A DNA stretch of 64,000 nucleotides from an uncultured Bradyrhizobium sp. (GTDB lineage: Bacteria > Pseudomonadota > Alphaproteobacteria > Rhizobiales > Xanthobacteraceae), in the NCBI RefSeq assembly GCF_936928535.1, contig NZ_CAKZHY010000096.1:62001-126000 (forward strand). Direction: 5' to 3'. The notes under the pieces are model-generated. The model searched no databases and was not told the DNA's origin. It saw only the letters and a program-made list of their open reading frames with translations. The translations under genes and the position numbers were made by a program. Position 1 is the first letter of the stretch. Every line of letters begins with the position of its first letter. Positions 31,592 to 41,322 of this stretch are shown here, in pieces.

Positions 31592-32787
31592 CAATGAACA
31601 TCGTAGCCGAACACAAGATTTCGGGCGAACCGATCGACAGCAAGGCCCCCAAGCGTCCGGTTCGGCCGGTGCTCTGGTTCATCATCATCGGTACGCTGCT
31701 GGGCGTGCTCGTTGGTGGTCTCGTCTGGTTCAACTATTTCCGTGGCCAGATGATCAAGCAGTTCTTCGCCAACAATAGGCCGCCGCCGACCTTGGTCAGC
31801 GCGGCGGAAGCGAAGTCCGAGGTTGTGCCGAACCTGCTGACGGCAGTCGGTGGCCTTGCCGCCGTGCACCAGGTCGACGTCACCGCCGACGTGAACGGAC
31901 GCGTCACCGAGATCAAGTTCGAGCCGGGCGCCCATGTCGAAGCCGGTATGCCGCTGGTGCACCTGTTCGATGGGCCGGAGCAGGGCGATCTCGCCAACTA
32001 CAAGGCGCAGGCGACCGGCGCGCAGCTCGCGCTCGACCGCGCCAAGCAATTGGCGGCACGCCAGTTCGGTCCGCAATCGACCGTCGATGCTGCGCAGGCG
32101 ACCTATGACCAGGCCATGGCCGGCATTGCCAAGACCGAAGCACTGATCTCGCAGAAGCTGGTGCGCGCGCCGTTTTCCGGCGATCTCGGCGTTCGCAAGG
32201 TTGAGGTCGGACAATATCTTACCGCCGGCACGGCGATCGTCTCGCTGACCGATCTGTCGGAGCTGTGGGCCAACTTCACGGTGACGGAAAAGGACTCGGG
32301 CAACCTCAAGGTTGGCCAGCCGGTCCGGCTGAAGGTCGACGCCTATCCGGGCCGCACCTTCGACGGCAAGATCACCACGATCGAGCCGCAGATCGCCACC
32401 GACACCCGCAACATCCGCGTGCAGGCCACGATTGCCAATCCGGAGAAGATCCTCAAGCCCGGCATGTTCGTGACCACCACGGTGGTGCTGCCGGACAAGC
32501 CGGCCGTGATCACCGTTCCGGAAACGGCCGTCGACTACACGCTGTACGGCGACTCCGTGTTCATGATCACCGAGAAGAAGGAAGAGGACGGCAAGTCGAC
32601 GCTGAGCGCGGTGCGCACGTTCGTGCAGACCGGCAATCGGGTCAACGGTCGCGTCGAGATCATCAAGGGCGTGAAAGCGGGTGACAAGATCGTCGCCGTC
32701 GGCCAGCTCAAGCTGCAGTCGGGCGCAGCCGTTGCGATTTCGACCGATCCGGCCCCGGCGATTCCGGCGCAGCCGCCGCGCTACTGA
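31588..32787 (+). CDS. RND efflux periplasmic adaptor (membrane fusion protein)
   Basis: The 399-residue protein is anchored by one N-terminal helix (VLWFIIIGTLLGVLVGGLVW) rather than a lipobox. The lipoyl halves (VTADVNGRVTEIKFEPGAHV and KLVRAPFSGDLGVRKVEVGQ) flank a coiled-coil hairpin rich in Gln/Ala. Beta-barrel and membrane-proximal domains follow (DLSELWANFTVTEKDSG; GDKIVAVGQLKLQSGA). This matches the MexA/AcrA/MdtA type. It precedes the pump gene by 69 bases. No outer-membrane TolC partner is encoded here, so a remote one must serve. Confidence 0.92.
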   Translation: MTMNIVAEHKISGEPIDSKAPKRPVRPVLWFIIIGTLLGVLVGGLVWFNYFRGQMIKQFFANNRPPPTLVSAAEAKSEVVPNLLTAVGGLAAVHQVDVTADVNGRVTEIKFEPGAHVEAGMPLVHLFDGPEQGDLANYKAQATGAQLALDRAKQLAARQFGPQSTVDAAQATYDQAMAGIAKTEALISQKLVRAPFSGDLGVRKVEVGQYLTAGTAIVSLTDLSELWANFTVTEKDSGNLKVGQPVRLKVDAYPGRTFDGKITTIEPQIATDTRNIRVQATIANPEKILKPGMFVTTTVVLPDKPAVITVPETAVDYTLYGDSVFMITEKKEEDGKSTLSAVRTFVQTGNRVNGRVEIIKGVKAGDKIVAVGQLKLQSGAAVAISTDPAPAIPAQPPRY

Positions 32788-32856
32788 CAATACACTCACG
32801 TGATCCGGCCCGGCCGGATCACGCTTCTTGAGACAAACGAAATCGAGATCGCCGCG

Positions 32857-35800
32857 ATGGCCTTTACTGATATTTTCATCAAGCGCCCGGTTCTGTCGGT
32901 CGTCGTCAGTCTGCTGATCCTGCTGATCGGTCTGCGCGCGGCGATGGTGCTGCCGATCCGGCAGTATCCGAAGCTGTCGAACACGGTCATCAACATCACG
33001 ACCGTCTATCCCGGCGCGTCCGCGGACCTGATCCAGGGCTTCATCACGACGCCGATCGAGCAGGCGGTCGCCTCGGCCGAAGGCGTCGATTACATGACCT
33101 CGTCCTCGGTGCTCGGCACCTCGACGATCCAGGTCTACATCAAGCTGAACTTCGATCCGAACCAGGCGCTCACCGAGGTGCTGGCCAAGACGAACTCGGT
33201 CAAATACCTGATCCCGAAGGAATCCAACGATCCGATCGTGACCAAGACCACGGGCCAGACCACGGCCGTGATGTATCTCGGTTTCTCCTCGGAGGAACTG
33301 TCGGGCTCGGCGATCTCCGACTATCTGACGCGCGTGGTGCAGCCGGTGCTGTCCACCGTCGATGGCGTCGCTTCGGCCGACATTCTCGGCGGACAGACTT
33401 TTGCGATGCGGCTTTGGCTTGATCCGGTGAAGATGGCCGGCCGCAATGTCTCACCGGCCGACGTCGCTGCCGCGATTCAGGCCAACAACTTCCAGTCCGC
33501 GGCGGGGCAGACCAAGGGCTATCTGATTGTTTCCAACATCTCGACGAACACCAGCCTGACCGACGTCAACCAGTTCAGGAAGATGATCGTGAAGGCCAAG
33601 GACGGTGGCTTCGTCCGGATGGAGGACATCGCCACGGTCGAGCTCGCGGCGCAGAGCACGGACGCGAGCGTCGCCTTCAACGGCGAGCATGCGATCTTCA
33701 TTGGTGTGAACGCGACCCCGCAGGGCAACCCGCTGACGCTGGTCAAGGGCGTCCGTGCATTGTTCCCGGAGCTCGAGCGCAACCTGCCGCCGTCGATGAA
33801 GATGAAGGTCGCCTACGACTCGACCAAGTTCATCCAATCCTCGATCGACGAGGTGGAGAAGACGCTGGGCGAAGCCGTGATCATCGTGATCGTGGTGATC
33901 TTCCTGTTCCTGGCCTCGCTGCGCTCGGTCGTCATTCCGGTCGTGACCATCCCGTTGTCGATGATCGGTGTCTGCACCCTGATGCTGGCGCTGGGATTCA
34001 GCTTCAACCTGCTGACCTTGCTCGCGATGGTGCTCGCGATCGGCCTCGTGGTCGACGATGCCATTGTGGTGGTTGAGAACATCCACCGACATCTCGAAGA
34101 AGGGAAGACCCCGGTACAATCGGCACTCGAAGGTGCGCGCGAGATCGTCGGTCCTGTCGTGTCGATGACCATCACGCTTGCCGCGGTGTATGCCCCGATC
34201 GGCTTCCTCGGCGGTCTCACCGGTTCGCTGTTCCGGGAATTCGCATTCACGCTCGCCGGCTCGGTGATCGTATCAGGCGTGATCGCGCTGACCCTGTCGC
34301 CGATGATGTGCTCGGTGCTGCTCAAGAACACCGAAGAGGGCCGCTTCGCGAAGCTGGTCAATCGGGTGTTCGGTGCAGTGACGCGCTGGTATGGCCGCAG
34401 GCTCGACCGGTCGCTCGATTACAAGGCGATTACCGGCCTGTTCGCAATCACGATCCTCGGGCTCGTCGGCTTCCTCTATATGCACACGTCGAAGGAGCTG
34501 GCACCTGAGGAGGACCAGGGCATCGTGTTTGCGGTGACCAAGGCGCCGAAATACGCCAACATCGACTATGTCGATTTCTACGGCGACAAGCTCGACAAGA
34601 AGTTTCAAAGCTTCCCCGAGACCGATCTGCGCTTCGTGCTGAACGGCATCAATGGCCCGCAGGGCGGTATCGCCGGCATGCTGCTCAAGCCGTGGGAAGA
34701 GCGCAAGCGCTCGTCGATCGCGCTGAAGCCGCTGGTCCAGGGCGAGCTCTCCAAGATCGAGGGCGTGCAGGCGTTCGCGTTCAACCTGCCGCCGCTGCCG
34801 GGTGGCCCGGGCGGTCTGCCGGTGCAGATGGTCATCAATTCCACCGCGAGCTACCGGACCGTCTTTGAGCAGATGGAGAAGCTGAAGGACGCCGCGCGCA
34901 AGAGCGGCATGTTCATCGTCTCCGACAGCGACCTCGCTTTCAACCAGCCGAGCGTCGAGGTCACGATCGACCGTAACAAGGCCCAGGATCTCGGCGTCAA
35001 CATGCAGAACCTCGGCTCTACGCTCGCGGTTCTGCTCGGCGGCAACTACATCAATCGCTTCAATCTCCAGGGCCGATCCTACCAGGTGATCCCGCAGGTG
35101 CCGCGCGCCGACAGACTGTCACCGGAGTCGCTCGGCGGATACTATGTGACGACCACCTCCGGCCAGCAGCTGCCGCTGTCGACCGTGGTCTCGATCAAGA
35201 CCAGGACCGACCCGAACTCGCTGACACACTACAATCAGCTCAATTCGGCGACGTTCTCGGCCGTACCGATGCCCGGCGTGACCGTCGGTGCTGCGGTCGA
35301 CTTCCTCGAAGGCGAAGCCAAGAAGCTGCCGGCGGGCTTCAGCCACGATTATCTCGCCGACTCCAGGCAGTATGTGCAGGAAGGCAATCAGCTCGCGATC
35401 ACCTTCGGTTTCGCGCTGATCATCATCTTCCTGGTGCTGGCGGCCCAGTTCGAGAGCTTGCGTGACCCCCTGGTGATCATGATCTCGGTGCCGATGGCAA
35501 TCGTCGGTGCGTTGATCCCGCTGTTCTTCGGCATGGCGACCATGAACATCTACACCCAGGTCGGTCTGCTCACCCTGGTCGGCCTGATCACCAAGCACGG
35601 CATCCTGATGGTGGAGTTCGCCAACGAGCTCCAGGTGAACGAGCGGCTCGACCGCCGCTCTGCCATCGAAATGTCGGCCCGCATCCGCCTGCGGCCGATC
35701 TTGATGACGACGGCCGCGATGGTGACCGGTCTGATCCCGCTGCTGACTGCGACCGGCGCGGGTGCCGCCAGCCGCTTCTCGATCGGCCTCGTGGTCGTTG

Positions 35801-35952
35801 CCGGCATGTCGATCGGTACGCTGTTCACCCTGTTCGTGCTGCCGGCCGTCTACGTGGTGCTGGCGACCGACCATCGGGCGGCCGCCGATTCCGAGCGTAA
35901 CAAGCAGGTCAACGAGCTCGACCTCAACGCCAAGGCGCTACGGCCGACCTGA
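32857..35952 (+). CDS. RND efflux pump, AcrB/MexB-like inner-membrane transporter
   Basis: The 1031-residue protein has the usual start (MAFTDIFIKRPVLSVVVSLL) and 12-helix, two-loop plan. The proton-relay residues are visible: paired Asp in VLAIGLVVDDAIVVVENIHR of helix four, and Lys in LLTLVGLITKHGILMVEFAN of helix ten. The periplasmic pore and docking segments are typical. I start at ATG 32857; an in-frame start at 32800 would add 19 unusual residues. An intrinsic terminator follows 23 bases after the stop. Substrate range cannot be read from the sequence; multidrug efflux of the HAE1 type is the family norm. Confidence 0.95.
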   Translation: MAFTDIFIKRPVLSVVVSLLILLIGLRAAMVLPIRQYPKLSNTVINITTVYPGASADLIQGFITTPIEQAVASAEGVDYMTSSSVLGTSTIQVYIKLNFDPNQALTEVLAKTNSVKYLIPKESNDPIVTKTTGQTTAVMYLGFSSEELSGSAISDYLTRVVQPVLSTVDGVASADILGGQTFAMRLWLDPVKMAGRNVSPADVAAAIQANNFQSAAGQTKGYLIVSNISTNTSLTDVNQFRKMIVKAKDGGFVRMEDIATVELAAQSTDASVAFNGEHAIFIGVNATPQGNPLTLVKGVRALFPELERNLPPSMKMKVAYDSTKFIQSSIDEVEKTLGEAVIIVIVVIFLFLASLRSVVIPVVTIPLSMIGVCTLMLALGFSFNLLTLLAMVLAIGLVVDDAIVVVENIHRHLEEGKTPVQSALEGAREIVGPVVSMTITLAAVYAPIGFLGGLTGSLFREFAFTLAGSVIVSGVIALTLSPMMCSVLLKNTEEGRFAKLVNRVFGAVTRWYGRRLDRSLDYKAITGLFAITILGLVGFLYMHTSKELAPEEDQGIVFAVTKAPKYANIDYVDFYGDKLDKKFQSFPETDLRFVLNGINGPQGGIAGMLLKPWEERKRSSIALKPLVQGELSKIEGVQAFAFNLPPLPGGPGGLPVQMVINSTASYRTVFEQMEKLKDAARKSGMFIVSDSDLAFNQPSVEVTIDRNKAQDLGVNMQNLGSTLAVLLGGNYINRFNLQGRSYQVIPQVPRADRLSPESLGGYYVTTTSGQQLPLSTVVSIKTRTDPNSLTHYNQLNSATFSAVPMPGVTVGAAVDFLEGEAKKLPAGFSHDYLADSRQYVQEGNQLAITFGFALIIIFLVLAAQFESLRDPLVIMISVPMAIVGALIPLFFGMATMNIYTQVGLLTLVGLITKHGILMVEFANELQVNERLDRRSAIEMSARIRLRPILMTTAAMVTGLIPLLTATGAGAASRFSIGLVVVAGMSIGTLFTLFVLPAVYVVLATDHRAAADSERNKQVNELDLNAKALRPT

Positions 35953-35975
35953 AGCGCCCCGATCGAAGCTACGGA

Positions 35976-36008
35976 GCGGCAATGGCGGTTCGCCATTGCC
36001 GCTTTTTT
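35976..36008 (+). terminator. Rho-independent terminator of the RND operon
   Basis: A perfect 12-base stem GCGGCAATGGCG/CGCCATTGCCGC with a GTT loop is followed by six T. It is the clearest intrinsic terminator in the window and ends the TetR-adaptor-pump unit. Confidence 0.92.
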
Positions 36009-36064
36009 GTTGACCCGTGCTAAGTTCGGCGACGCGCGCTGTTGCGCCAGAACGGGGAAGTCAC

Positions 36065-37045
36065 ATGAGGCGGCGCGAATTCCTGGGAGGACTTGGCTGC
36101 GTTTCGCTGTTGGGGCCGCGCGCCGCCATGGCTCAGAGCGGCAGGATCTTCCATCTGGGCACGCTGACCCCGATTGCGCCGATCACGGCGGCCGGTCCGG
36201 GCGGTAAGATCCTGATCAAGGTGCTGGGCGAGCGCGGCTTCAATCTGGGGCAGAATCTCACCTTGGAGCCTCTCGGTGCGTCCGGCGACGTGGCGAAGCT
36301 TCCTTCGCTGGTCTCTGAGCTGAAGTCGAAGGGCGTCGACGCCATCGTCATCATCGGCTACCCGACTGCCATCGCAAGCAAAGCGGCCGGCATCCCCACG
36401 GTAGCGGCCAGCGGCATCGGCGACCCGGTCGAAACCAGGCTGATCGAGAGCCTGGCACATCCGGGCGGTACGATCACCGGAATTTCGGACGTAGCAGCAA
36501 CGCTCAGCGCGAAGCGGCTGTCGCTGCTCAAGGAGATGTCGCCGAAATTGACCAAGGTCGCAATGCTCTGGAACAAGGACGATCTTGGCATGACCACCCG
36601 CTATCAGGCATCGGCGAAAGCCGCCCAGGCGCTCGGCCTGACCGTGCAGGCGCTCGGCGTCCGGGAGCCCGACGATTTTGAAGAAGCCTTCGCGGTGATG
36701 AACGGCGACCTGCCGGACGGCATTCTAATGGTGGCGGACGCGCTGACCATTCTGAACCGCAGGCGGGTGTTCGAATTCGCCGCGGCGCGGAAGCTGCCGG
36801 CGATCTACGAAAATCAGGACTTCGCCCGGGACGGTGGGCTGATGTCGTACGGATCGGACGTCTCCGAATGCTTTGAGCGAGCGGCGGCCCTCGTTGCCCG
36901 CATCTTCAGCGGAGAGAAGCCCGGCGACCTGCCGTTCGAGCAGCCGACCCGCTATCCGCTAGTGCTCAACCTCAAGACGGCGAAGGCGACCGGAATCGAG
37001 ATTCCGCCCACATTGCTGGCGCTTGCCGACGACGTCATCGAGTAA
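36065..37045 (+). CDS. Tat-exported ABC-type substrate-binding protein (ABC_sub_bind family)
   Basis: The 326-residue precursor starts MRRREFLGGLGCVSLLGPRA, with a twin-arginine export motif and a cut after AMA near residue 22. The mature part follows the ABC_sub_bind pattern (LGTLTPIAPI; VDAIVIIGYPTAIASKAAGI then PTVAASGIGDPV; HPGGTITGISDVAA; MSYGSDVSECFERAAALVAR). Bradyrhizobia carry many such orphan proteins. No permease or ATPase is near, so it may serve a sensor instead: a kinase gene starts 57 bases after its stop. An ORF start at 36017 would lack the Tat motif at the N-terminus and is rejected. Confidence 0.85.
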   Translation: MRRREFLGGLGCVSLLGPRAAMAQSGRIFHLGTLTPIAPITAAGPGGKILIKVLGERGFNLGQNLTLEPLGASGDVAKLPSLVSELKSKGVDAIVIIGYPTAIASKAAGIPTVAASGIGDPVETRLIESLAHPGGTITGISDVAATLSAKRLSLLKEMSPKLTKVAMLWNKDDLGMTTRYQASAKAAQALGLTVQALGVREPDDFEEAFAVMNGDLPDGILMVADALTILNRRRVFEFAAARKLPAIYENQDFARDGGLMSYGSDVSECFERAAALVARIFSGEKPGDLPFEQPTRYPLVLNLKTAKATGIEIPPTLLALADDVIE

Positions 37046-37101
37046 CCCTCTGCATACCGTGGCGAGAGACAAGGCCCAGCCTTCTTGCTAGGCTCAGGCA
37101 A

Positions 37102-39681
37102 ATGAGCATTTCCGTCCATCCCGACACCCCGCAGACCAGGACCCTGCCGAGCGCGGCCGGGGACGGCGCCGCGTCGGCCGAGGCGGGGCGGGGGATCAGG
37201 ACCCGCCTGTTCACCAAATATGTTGCCCTGTTCGTGGCCGTCGTTGCCGTGGCCCTGCTGGCCAATGGCCTGTTCGAGGTCTTCTTCTACTACAGGGAGC
37301 ACAAGGCCGCCCTGATCCGGGTCCAGCACGAGCAGGCCGAGGCGGCCGCCGCCAAGATCAGCCAGTTCGTCAAGGAGATCGAGAGCCAGCTCGGCTGGAC
37401 CACGCAGCTGCCCTGGTCTGCGGGTTCGATCGAGCCGCGTCGGTTCGACGCGCTGCGGCTGTTGCGCCAGGTGCCTGCAATCACCGAGCTCGCGCAGGTG
37501 GATTCGACCGGCAAAGAGCGCCTGCGCGTCTCGCGGCTGGCGATGGATGCGATCGACAGCGGCATCGATTTGTCTGGTGATCCGAAGTTCACCGAAGCCG
37601 TGGCCCACAAGGTCTACTACGGCCCGGTCTATTTTCGCCGCGAGTCCGAGCCCTACATGACGCTGGCGTTGGCCGGAGCAAGGAAGGATGCCGGGGTCAG
37701 CATCGCGGAGGTCAACCTGAAGCTCATCTGGGATGTCGTCTCCCAGATCAAGGTCGGCCAGCACGGGCATGCCTATGTGGTCGGCCCCGAAGGGCGGCTG
37801 ATCGCGCATCCCGACATCAGCCTCGTGCTGCGCAACACCGACATGTCCGGCCTCGAACAGGTGCGCGCAGCACAGGTCGGTGGTGGCAACATGCCCGTCG
37901 AGTTGCAGGAAGCGGTCAACATCCAGGGCCAGAAGGTTCTGACCGCTTCGGCCCCGATCGAGCCGCTGCACTGGACCATGTTCGTCGAGCTGCCGGTCGA
38001 GGAGGCCTATGCCTCGCTCTACGCCTCGTTGCAGCGGCTCGCGATCGTGCTGCTCGCCGCATCGATCTTTGCGGTGCTGGCAGGAATCTTCCTGGCGCGC
38101 CGCATGGTCGGCCCGATCCAGGCGCTGCGCATCGGCGCCGAGCGCATCGGCGGCGGCGATTTCTCCCAGCGCATCTCGATCAAGACCGGCGACGAGCTCG
38201 AGGAGCTCGCGGACCAGTTCAATCACATGGGCGAGCGGCTCCAGGAGTCCTATGCCGGCCTGGAGAACAAGGTCGAGCAGCGGACCGCGGAATTGCGGGA
38301 AGCTCTACAACAACAGACGGCAACTGCCGATGTGCTGAAGGTAATCAGCCGCTCGACGTTCGATCTCCAGACCGTGCTCGATACGCTGGTCGGATCGGCG
38401 GCCCGTTTGTGCGACGCCGACGAAGGAACGATTTTCCGGCCCCGCGATGGCGCCTTTTATCTAGCGGCAAGCTGCGGCCTGGATGCGGAGCAAGAGAACA
38501 AGCTTCGGACCTTTCCTTCCGTACCGGAGCGGGGAAGCGTCGTCGGGCGCACCTTGCTCGATTGCAAGACAGTTCTTGTTCCGGACGTGCAGGCCGATCC
38601 AGAGTATGCACCTTCGTCTGCGCGAAGACGCTCCAATGTGCGCACGATGCTGGGTGTGCCTCTACTTCGAGAGGGCGCACCTATTGGCGTGTTCGTGTTG
38701 ACGCGGCACGTCGTGCGTCCCTTCAGCGAGAAGCAGACCGAGCTTGCCACGACTTTTGCAGACCAGGCCCTTATCGCGATTGAGAATGTTCGCTTGTTTG
38801 AGGAGGTCCAGGAGCGCACCAGAGAGCTTTCGCGATCCCTTGACGATTTGCGCGCTGCTCAAGGTCGCCTGATCCAGACCGAAAAGCTCGCCTCGCTCGG
38901 CCAGCTCACGGCGGGCATCGCCCACGAGATCAAGAACCCGCTCAACTTCGTCAACAATTTCTCCTCGATCTCGACCGAGCTGATCGATGAGCTCAACGAG
39001 GTCCTTCAAGCGGCATCGCTCGACGACAAGACCAAGGAGGAGGTGGGCGAGCTGACCGGCATGCTCCGGGGCAATCTCGAGAAGGTGGTACAGCACGGCA
39101 AGCGCGCCGATTCCATCGTCAGGAACATGCTGCTGCATTCGCGCGAAGGTTCCGGCGAGCATCGCCTCGCCGACATCAACGCGATCGTGGAGGAGAGCCT
39201 TAATCTCGCCTATCACGGGGCGCGCGCCGAGAAGCCCAACTTCAACGTCACGCTCGAGCGCGATTTCGACGCCGCGGCAGGCATGGTGGATGTCTATCCG
39301 CAGGAGATCACGCGCGTTTTCCTCAATTTGATCTCGAACGGGTTCTATGCGGCAGCCAAGCGCAAGGCGAGCGCCGCTGACGGCTTCGAGCCGACTTTGA
39401 GTGCCACGACACGAAATCTTGGCAGCAAGGTCGAGATCCGGATCCGCGACAACGGCACGGGTATTCCGCAAGAGGTGAAGGAGAAGATGTTCAACCCCTT
39501 CTTCACCACCAAGCCGGCAGGCGAGGGGACCGGGCTTGGCCTGTCCATGAGCCACGACATCGTCGTGAAGCAGCACGGTGGCACGATCGACGTTAGCACG
39601 GAGCCCGGTGTCTTCACCGAATTCATCATTATGCTGCCGCGCGCAATGGCGGCAAGCGGCAGTTCCGGAGGCAAGTCTTGA
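37102..39681 (+). CDS. Sensor histidine kinase with Cache, HAMP and GAF domains
   Basis: The 859-residue protein has a first membrane helix at about 38-60 and a large periplasmic part fitting a double Cache sensor (RESEPYMTLALAGARKDAG). A second helix is near 312-332 (AIVLLAASIFAVLAGIFLAR). HAMP, a coiled coil, GAF (about 410-570), HisKA-like His608 in GIAHEIKNPLNFVNNFSSIS, and an HATPase domain (NLISNGFYAAAKR, IRDNGTGI, GEGTGLGLSMS) follow. The GAF segment has visibly different codon use (more A/T-ending codons) than its flanks. The next gene overlaps its stop, and an upstream periplasmic binding protein could present ligand. Confidence 0.93.
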   Translation: MSISVHPDTPQTRTLPSAAGDGAASAEAGRGIRTRLFTKYVALFVAVVAVALLANGLFEVFFYYREHKAALIRVQHEQAEAAAAKISQFVKEIESQLGWTTQLPWSAGSIEPRRFDALRLLRQVPAITELAQVDSTGKERLRVSRLAMDAIDSGIDLSGDPKFTEAVAHKVYYGPVYFRRESEPYMTLALAGARKDAGVSIAEVNLKLIWDVVSQIKVGQHGHAYVVGPEGRLIAHPDISLVLRNTDMSGLEQVRAAQVGGGNMPVELQEAVNIQGQKVLTASAPIEPLHWTMFVELPVEEAYASLYASLQRLAIVLLAASIFAVLAGIFLARRMVGPIQALRIGAERIGGGDFSQRISIKTGDELEELADQFNHMGERLQESYAGLENKVEQRTAELREALQQQTATADVLKVISRSTFDLQTVLDTLVGSAARLCDADEGTIFRPRDGAFYLAASCGLDAEQENKLRTFPSVPERGSVVGRTLLDCKTVLVPDVQADPEYAPSSARRRSNVRTMLGVPLLREGAPIGVFVLTRHVVRPFSEKQTELATTFADQALIAIENVRLFEEVQERTRELSRSLDDLRAAQGRLIQTEKLASLGQLTAGIAHEIKNPLNFVNNFSSISTELIDELNEVLQAASLDDKTKEEVGELTGMLRGNLEKVVQHGKRADSIVRNMLLHSREGSGEHRLADINAIVEESLNLAYHGARAEKPNFNVTLERDFDAAAGMVDVYPQEITRVFLNLISNGFYAAAKRKASAADGFEPTLSATTRNLGSKVEIRIRDNGTGIPQEVKEKMFNPFFTTKPAGEGTGLGLSMSHDIVVKQHGGTIDVSTEPGVFTEFIIMLPRAMAASGSSGGKS

Positions 39682-40067
39682 ACGTTTACATCCTGATCGT
39701 CGATGACGAGCCCGATGTCGAGGCGCTGTTCCGGCAGCAATTCCGGCGCGACCTGCGTGCTGGTCGCTTCCAGATGGAATTCGCCCCCTCCGCGCCCGAC
39801 GCGCTGAAGCGTGCCGCCGAGGTGCGCGATCCCTCGTTGATCCTGATTCTGTCTGATATCAACATGCCCGGCATGAGCGGACTCGACATGCTGCCCAAGG
39901 TGCGCGCCGAGCATCCGCACGTTCCGGTCATCATGATAACGGCCTACGGCGATGCCGAGACGCATCGCAAGGCGATCGAGCGAGGTGCCAGCGGCCTCCT
40001 CACCAAGCCGATTGATTTCGCGCTGCTGCGCCAGCAGATCGACACGAGGCTCGAGCAGGCGGCATGA
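39678..40067 (+). CDS. Single-domain response regulator (REC)
   Basis: The 129-residue protein is only a receiver domain: acidic pair in ILIVDDEPDVEALF, phospho-acceptor Asp60 in ILSDINMPGMSG, Thr in VIMITAYGDAE and Lys in LLTKPIDFALL. The start is a TTG at 39678 overlapping the kinase stop, which makes the coupling tight; no ATG fits. With no output domain it may relay phosphate to the next protein or act as a sink. It is sandwiched between a kinase and a REC-cyclase. Confidence 0.88.
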   Translation: MNVYILIVDDEPDVEALFRQQFRRDLRAGRFQMEFAPSAPDALKRAAEVRDPSLILILSDINMPGMSGLDMLPKVRAEHPHVPVIMITAYGDAETHRKAIERGASGLLTKPIDFALLRQQIDTRLEQAA

Positions 40068-41314
40068 CACCGACCATCCTCTTCGTCGACGATGAGCCTG
40101 ATCTCGAGGCGCTGGTCCTGCAGAAATTCCGCAGGCAGATCCGCGACGGGCTCGTCGCCATCATGTTCGCGCGCGACGGGCTCGAGGCGCTGGAGTCGCT
40201 CGAACAGAATCCGCATGTCGACATGGTGGTCTCGGATATCAACATGCCCAGGATGGACGGGCTGTCGCTGCTGCAAAAACTGCAGGAAGCCGAGGACAAG
40301 AAGTCGACCATCATCGTCTCGGCCTATGGCGACATGAGCAATATCCGCACTGCCATGAACCGCGGCGCGTTCGATTTTCTCACCAAGCCGATCGACTTCG
40401 CCGACCTCGAAACCACGATCGAGAAGACCCTTCGCCACGTCCAGATGCTGCGCGATGTGCGGCTCCGTCAGGCGGAGGCCGAGCGGGCTCACGCCGCGCT
40501 GTCGCGCCACTTCTCGCCCGAGCTTGCCAAGCGTCTGGCGGCAAGCGGCGAGGGCGAGGGAATCGAGGTGCAATGGCGCGATGTCGCTGTCATCTTTACT
40601 GATATCACCGGCTTCACGTCGCTGGTCGAGAGCGCGGCGCCCGAGACATTGGGCGCGCTCCTCAACGAGTATGTCGGTGGGATGACCGAAGTGATCTTCG
40701 CGCATGAGGGGACGGTTGCCAAGATCATTGGCGATGCGATCCACGTGCTGTTCAATGCGCCTGGCGATCAGCCCGATTATGCGACACGCGCCGTCGCCTG
40801 TGCGCACGATCTTGACCGTTGGGCGCAGGATTTTTGCGAGCGTCAGAAAGCCAGGGGCGTTAATTTCGGGACCACCCGCATCGGCATTCACGCAGGGGCC
40901 GCGCTAGTCGGCAATTTCGGTGGCAATCGCTTCTTCGACTACACCGCCTATGGAGACACCATCAACATCGCGGCGCGGCTGGAGGCCGCCAACAAGCAGC
41001 TCGGCACCCGAATCTGCGTCAGCTCCAGTGTCGCCGAGGCGGCATCGAACTTCCAGGGGCGTCCGGTGGGTGACCTGATGCTCCGCGGACGCAGCGAACC
41101 GCTGCGCGCATTCGAGCCGCTGCCGCAGGACAAATTTGATGCGCCGGCGACAGAGCAATATGCCGAGGCGTTTGCCAAGATGGAAACGGGTGATGCCGCG
41201 GCGATGCCGGCGTTCGCCTCGCTCGTCGGGACGCACGCCGACGATCCGCTCGCCAACTTTCATTTGAGGCGCCTGCTCAACGGCGCCAAGGGCATTCGCA
41301 TCCAACTCGATTAG
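40064..41314 (+). CDS. Response regulator with class III adenylate/guanylate cyclase output
   Basis: The 416-residue protein joins a receiver domain (Asp58 in VVSDINMPRMDG; Lys in LTKPIDFADL) through a coiled coil (RQAEAERAHAALSRHF) to a class III cyclase. That catalytic domain shows VAVIFTDITGFTSLVE with the first metal Asp, VAKIIGDAIHVLFNAP with the second, and NFGGNRFFDYTAYGDTINIA where the transition-state Asn/Arg lie. It should make cyclic AMP or GMP in response to phosphorylation by the kinase encoded upstream. ATGA overlap with the REC gene completes a three-gene signalling unit. Confidence 0.92.
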   Translation: MTPTILFVDDEPDLEALVLQKFRRQIRDGLVAIMFARDGLEALESLEQNPHVDMVVSDINMPRMDGLSLLQKLQEAEDKKSTIIVSAYGDMSNIRTAMNRGAFDFLTKPIDFADLETTIEKTLRHVQMLRDVRLRQAEAERAHAALSRHFSPELAKRLAASGEGEGIEVQWRDVAVIFTDITGFTSLVESAAPETLGALLNEYVGGMTEVIFAHEGTVAKIIGDAIHVLFNAPGDQPDYATRAVACAHDLDRWAQDFCERQKARGVNFGTTRIGIHAGAALVGNFGGNRFFDYTAYGDTINIAARLEAANKQLGTRICVSSSVAEAASNFQGRPVGDLMLRGRSEPLRAFEPLPQDKFDAPATEQYAEAFAKMETGDAAAMPAFASLVGTHADDPLANFHLRRLLNGAKGIRIQLD

Positions 41315-41322
41315 GACTCGAC

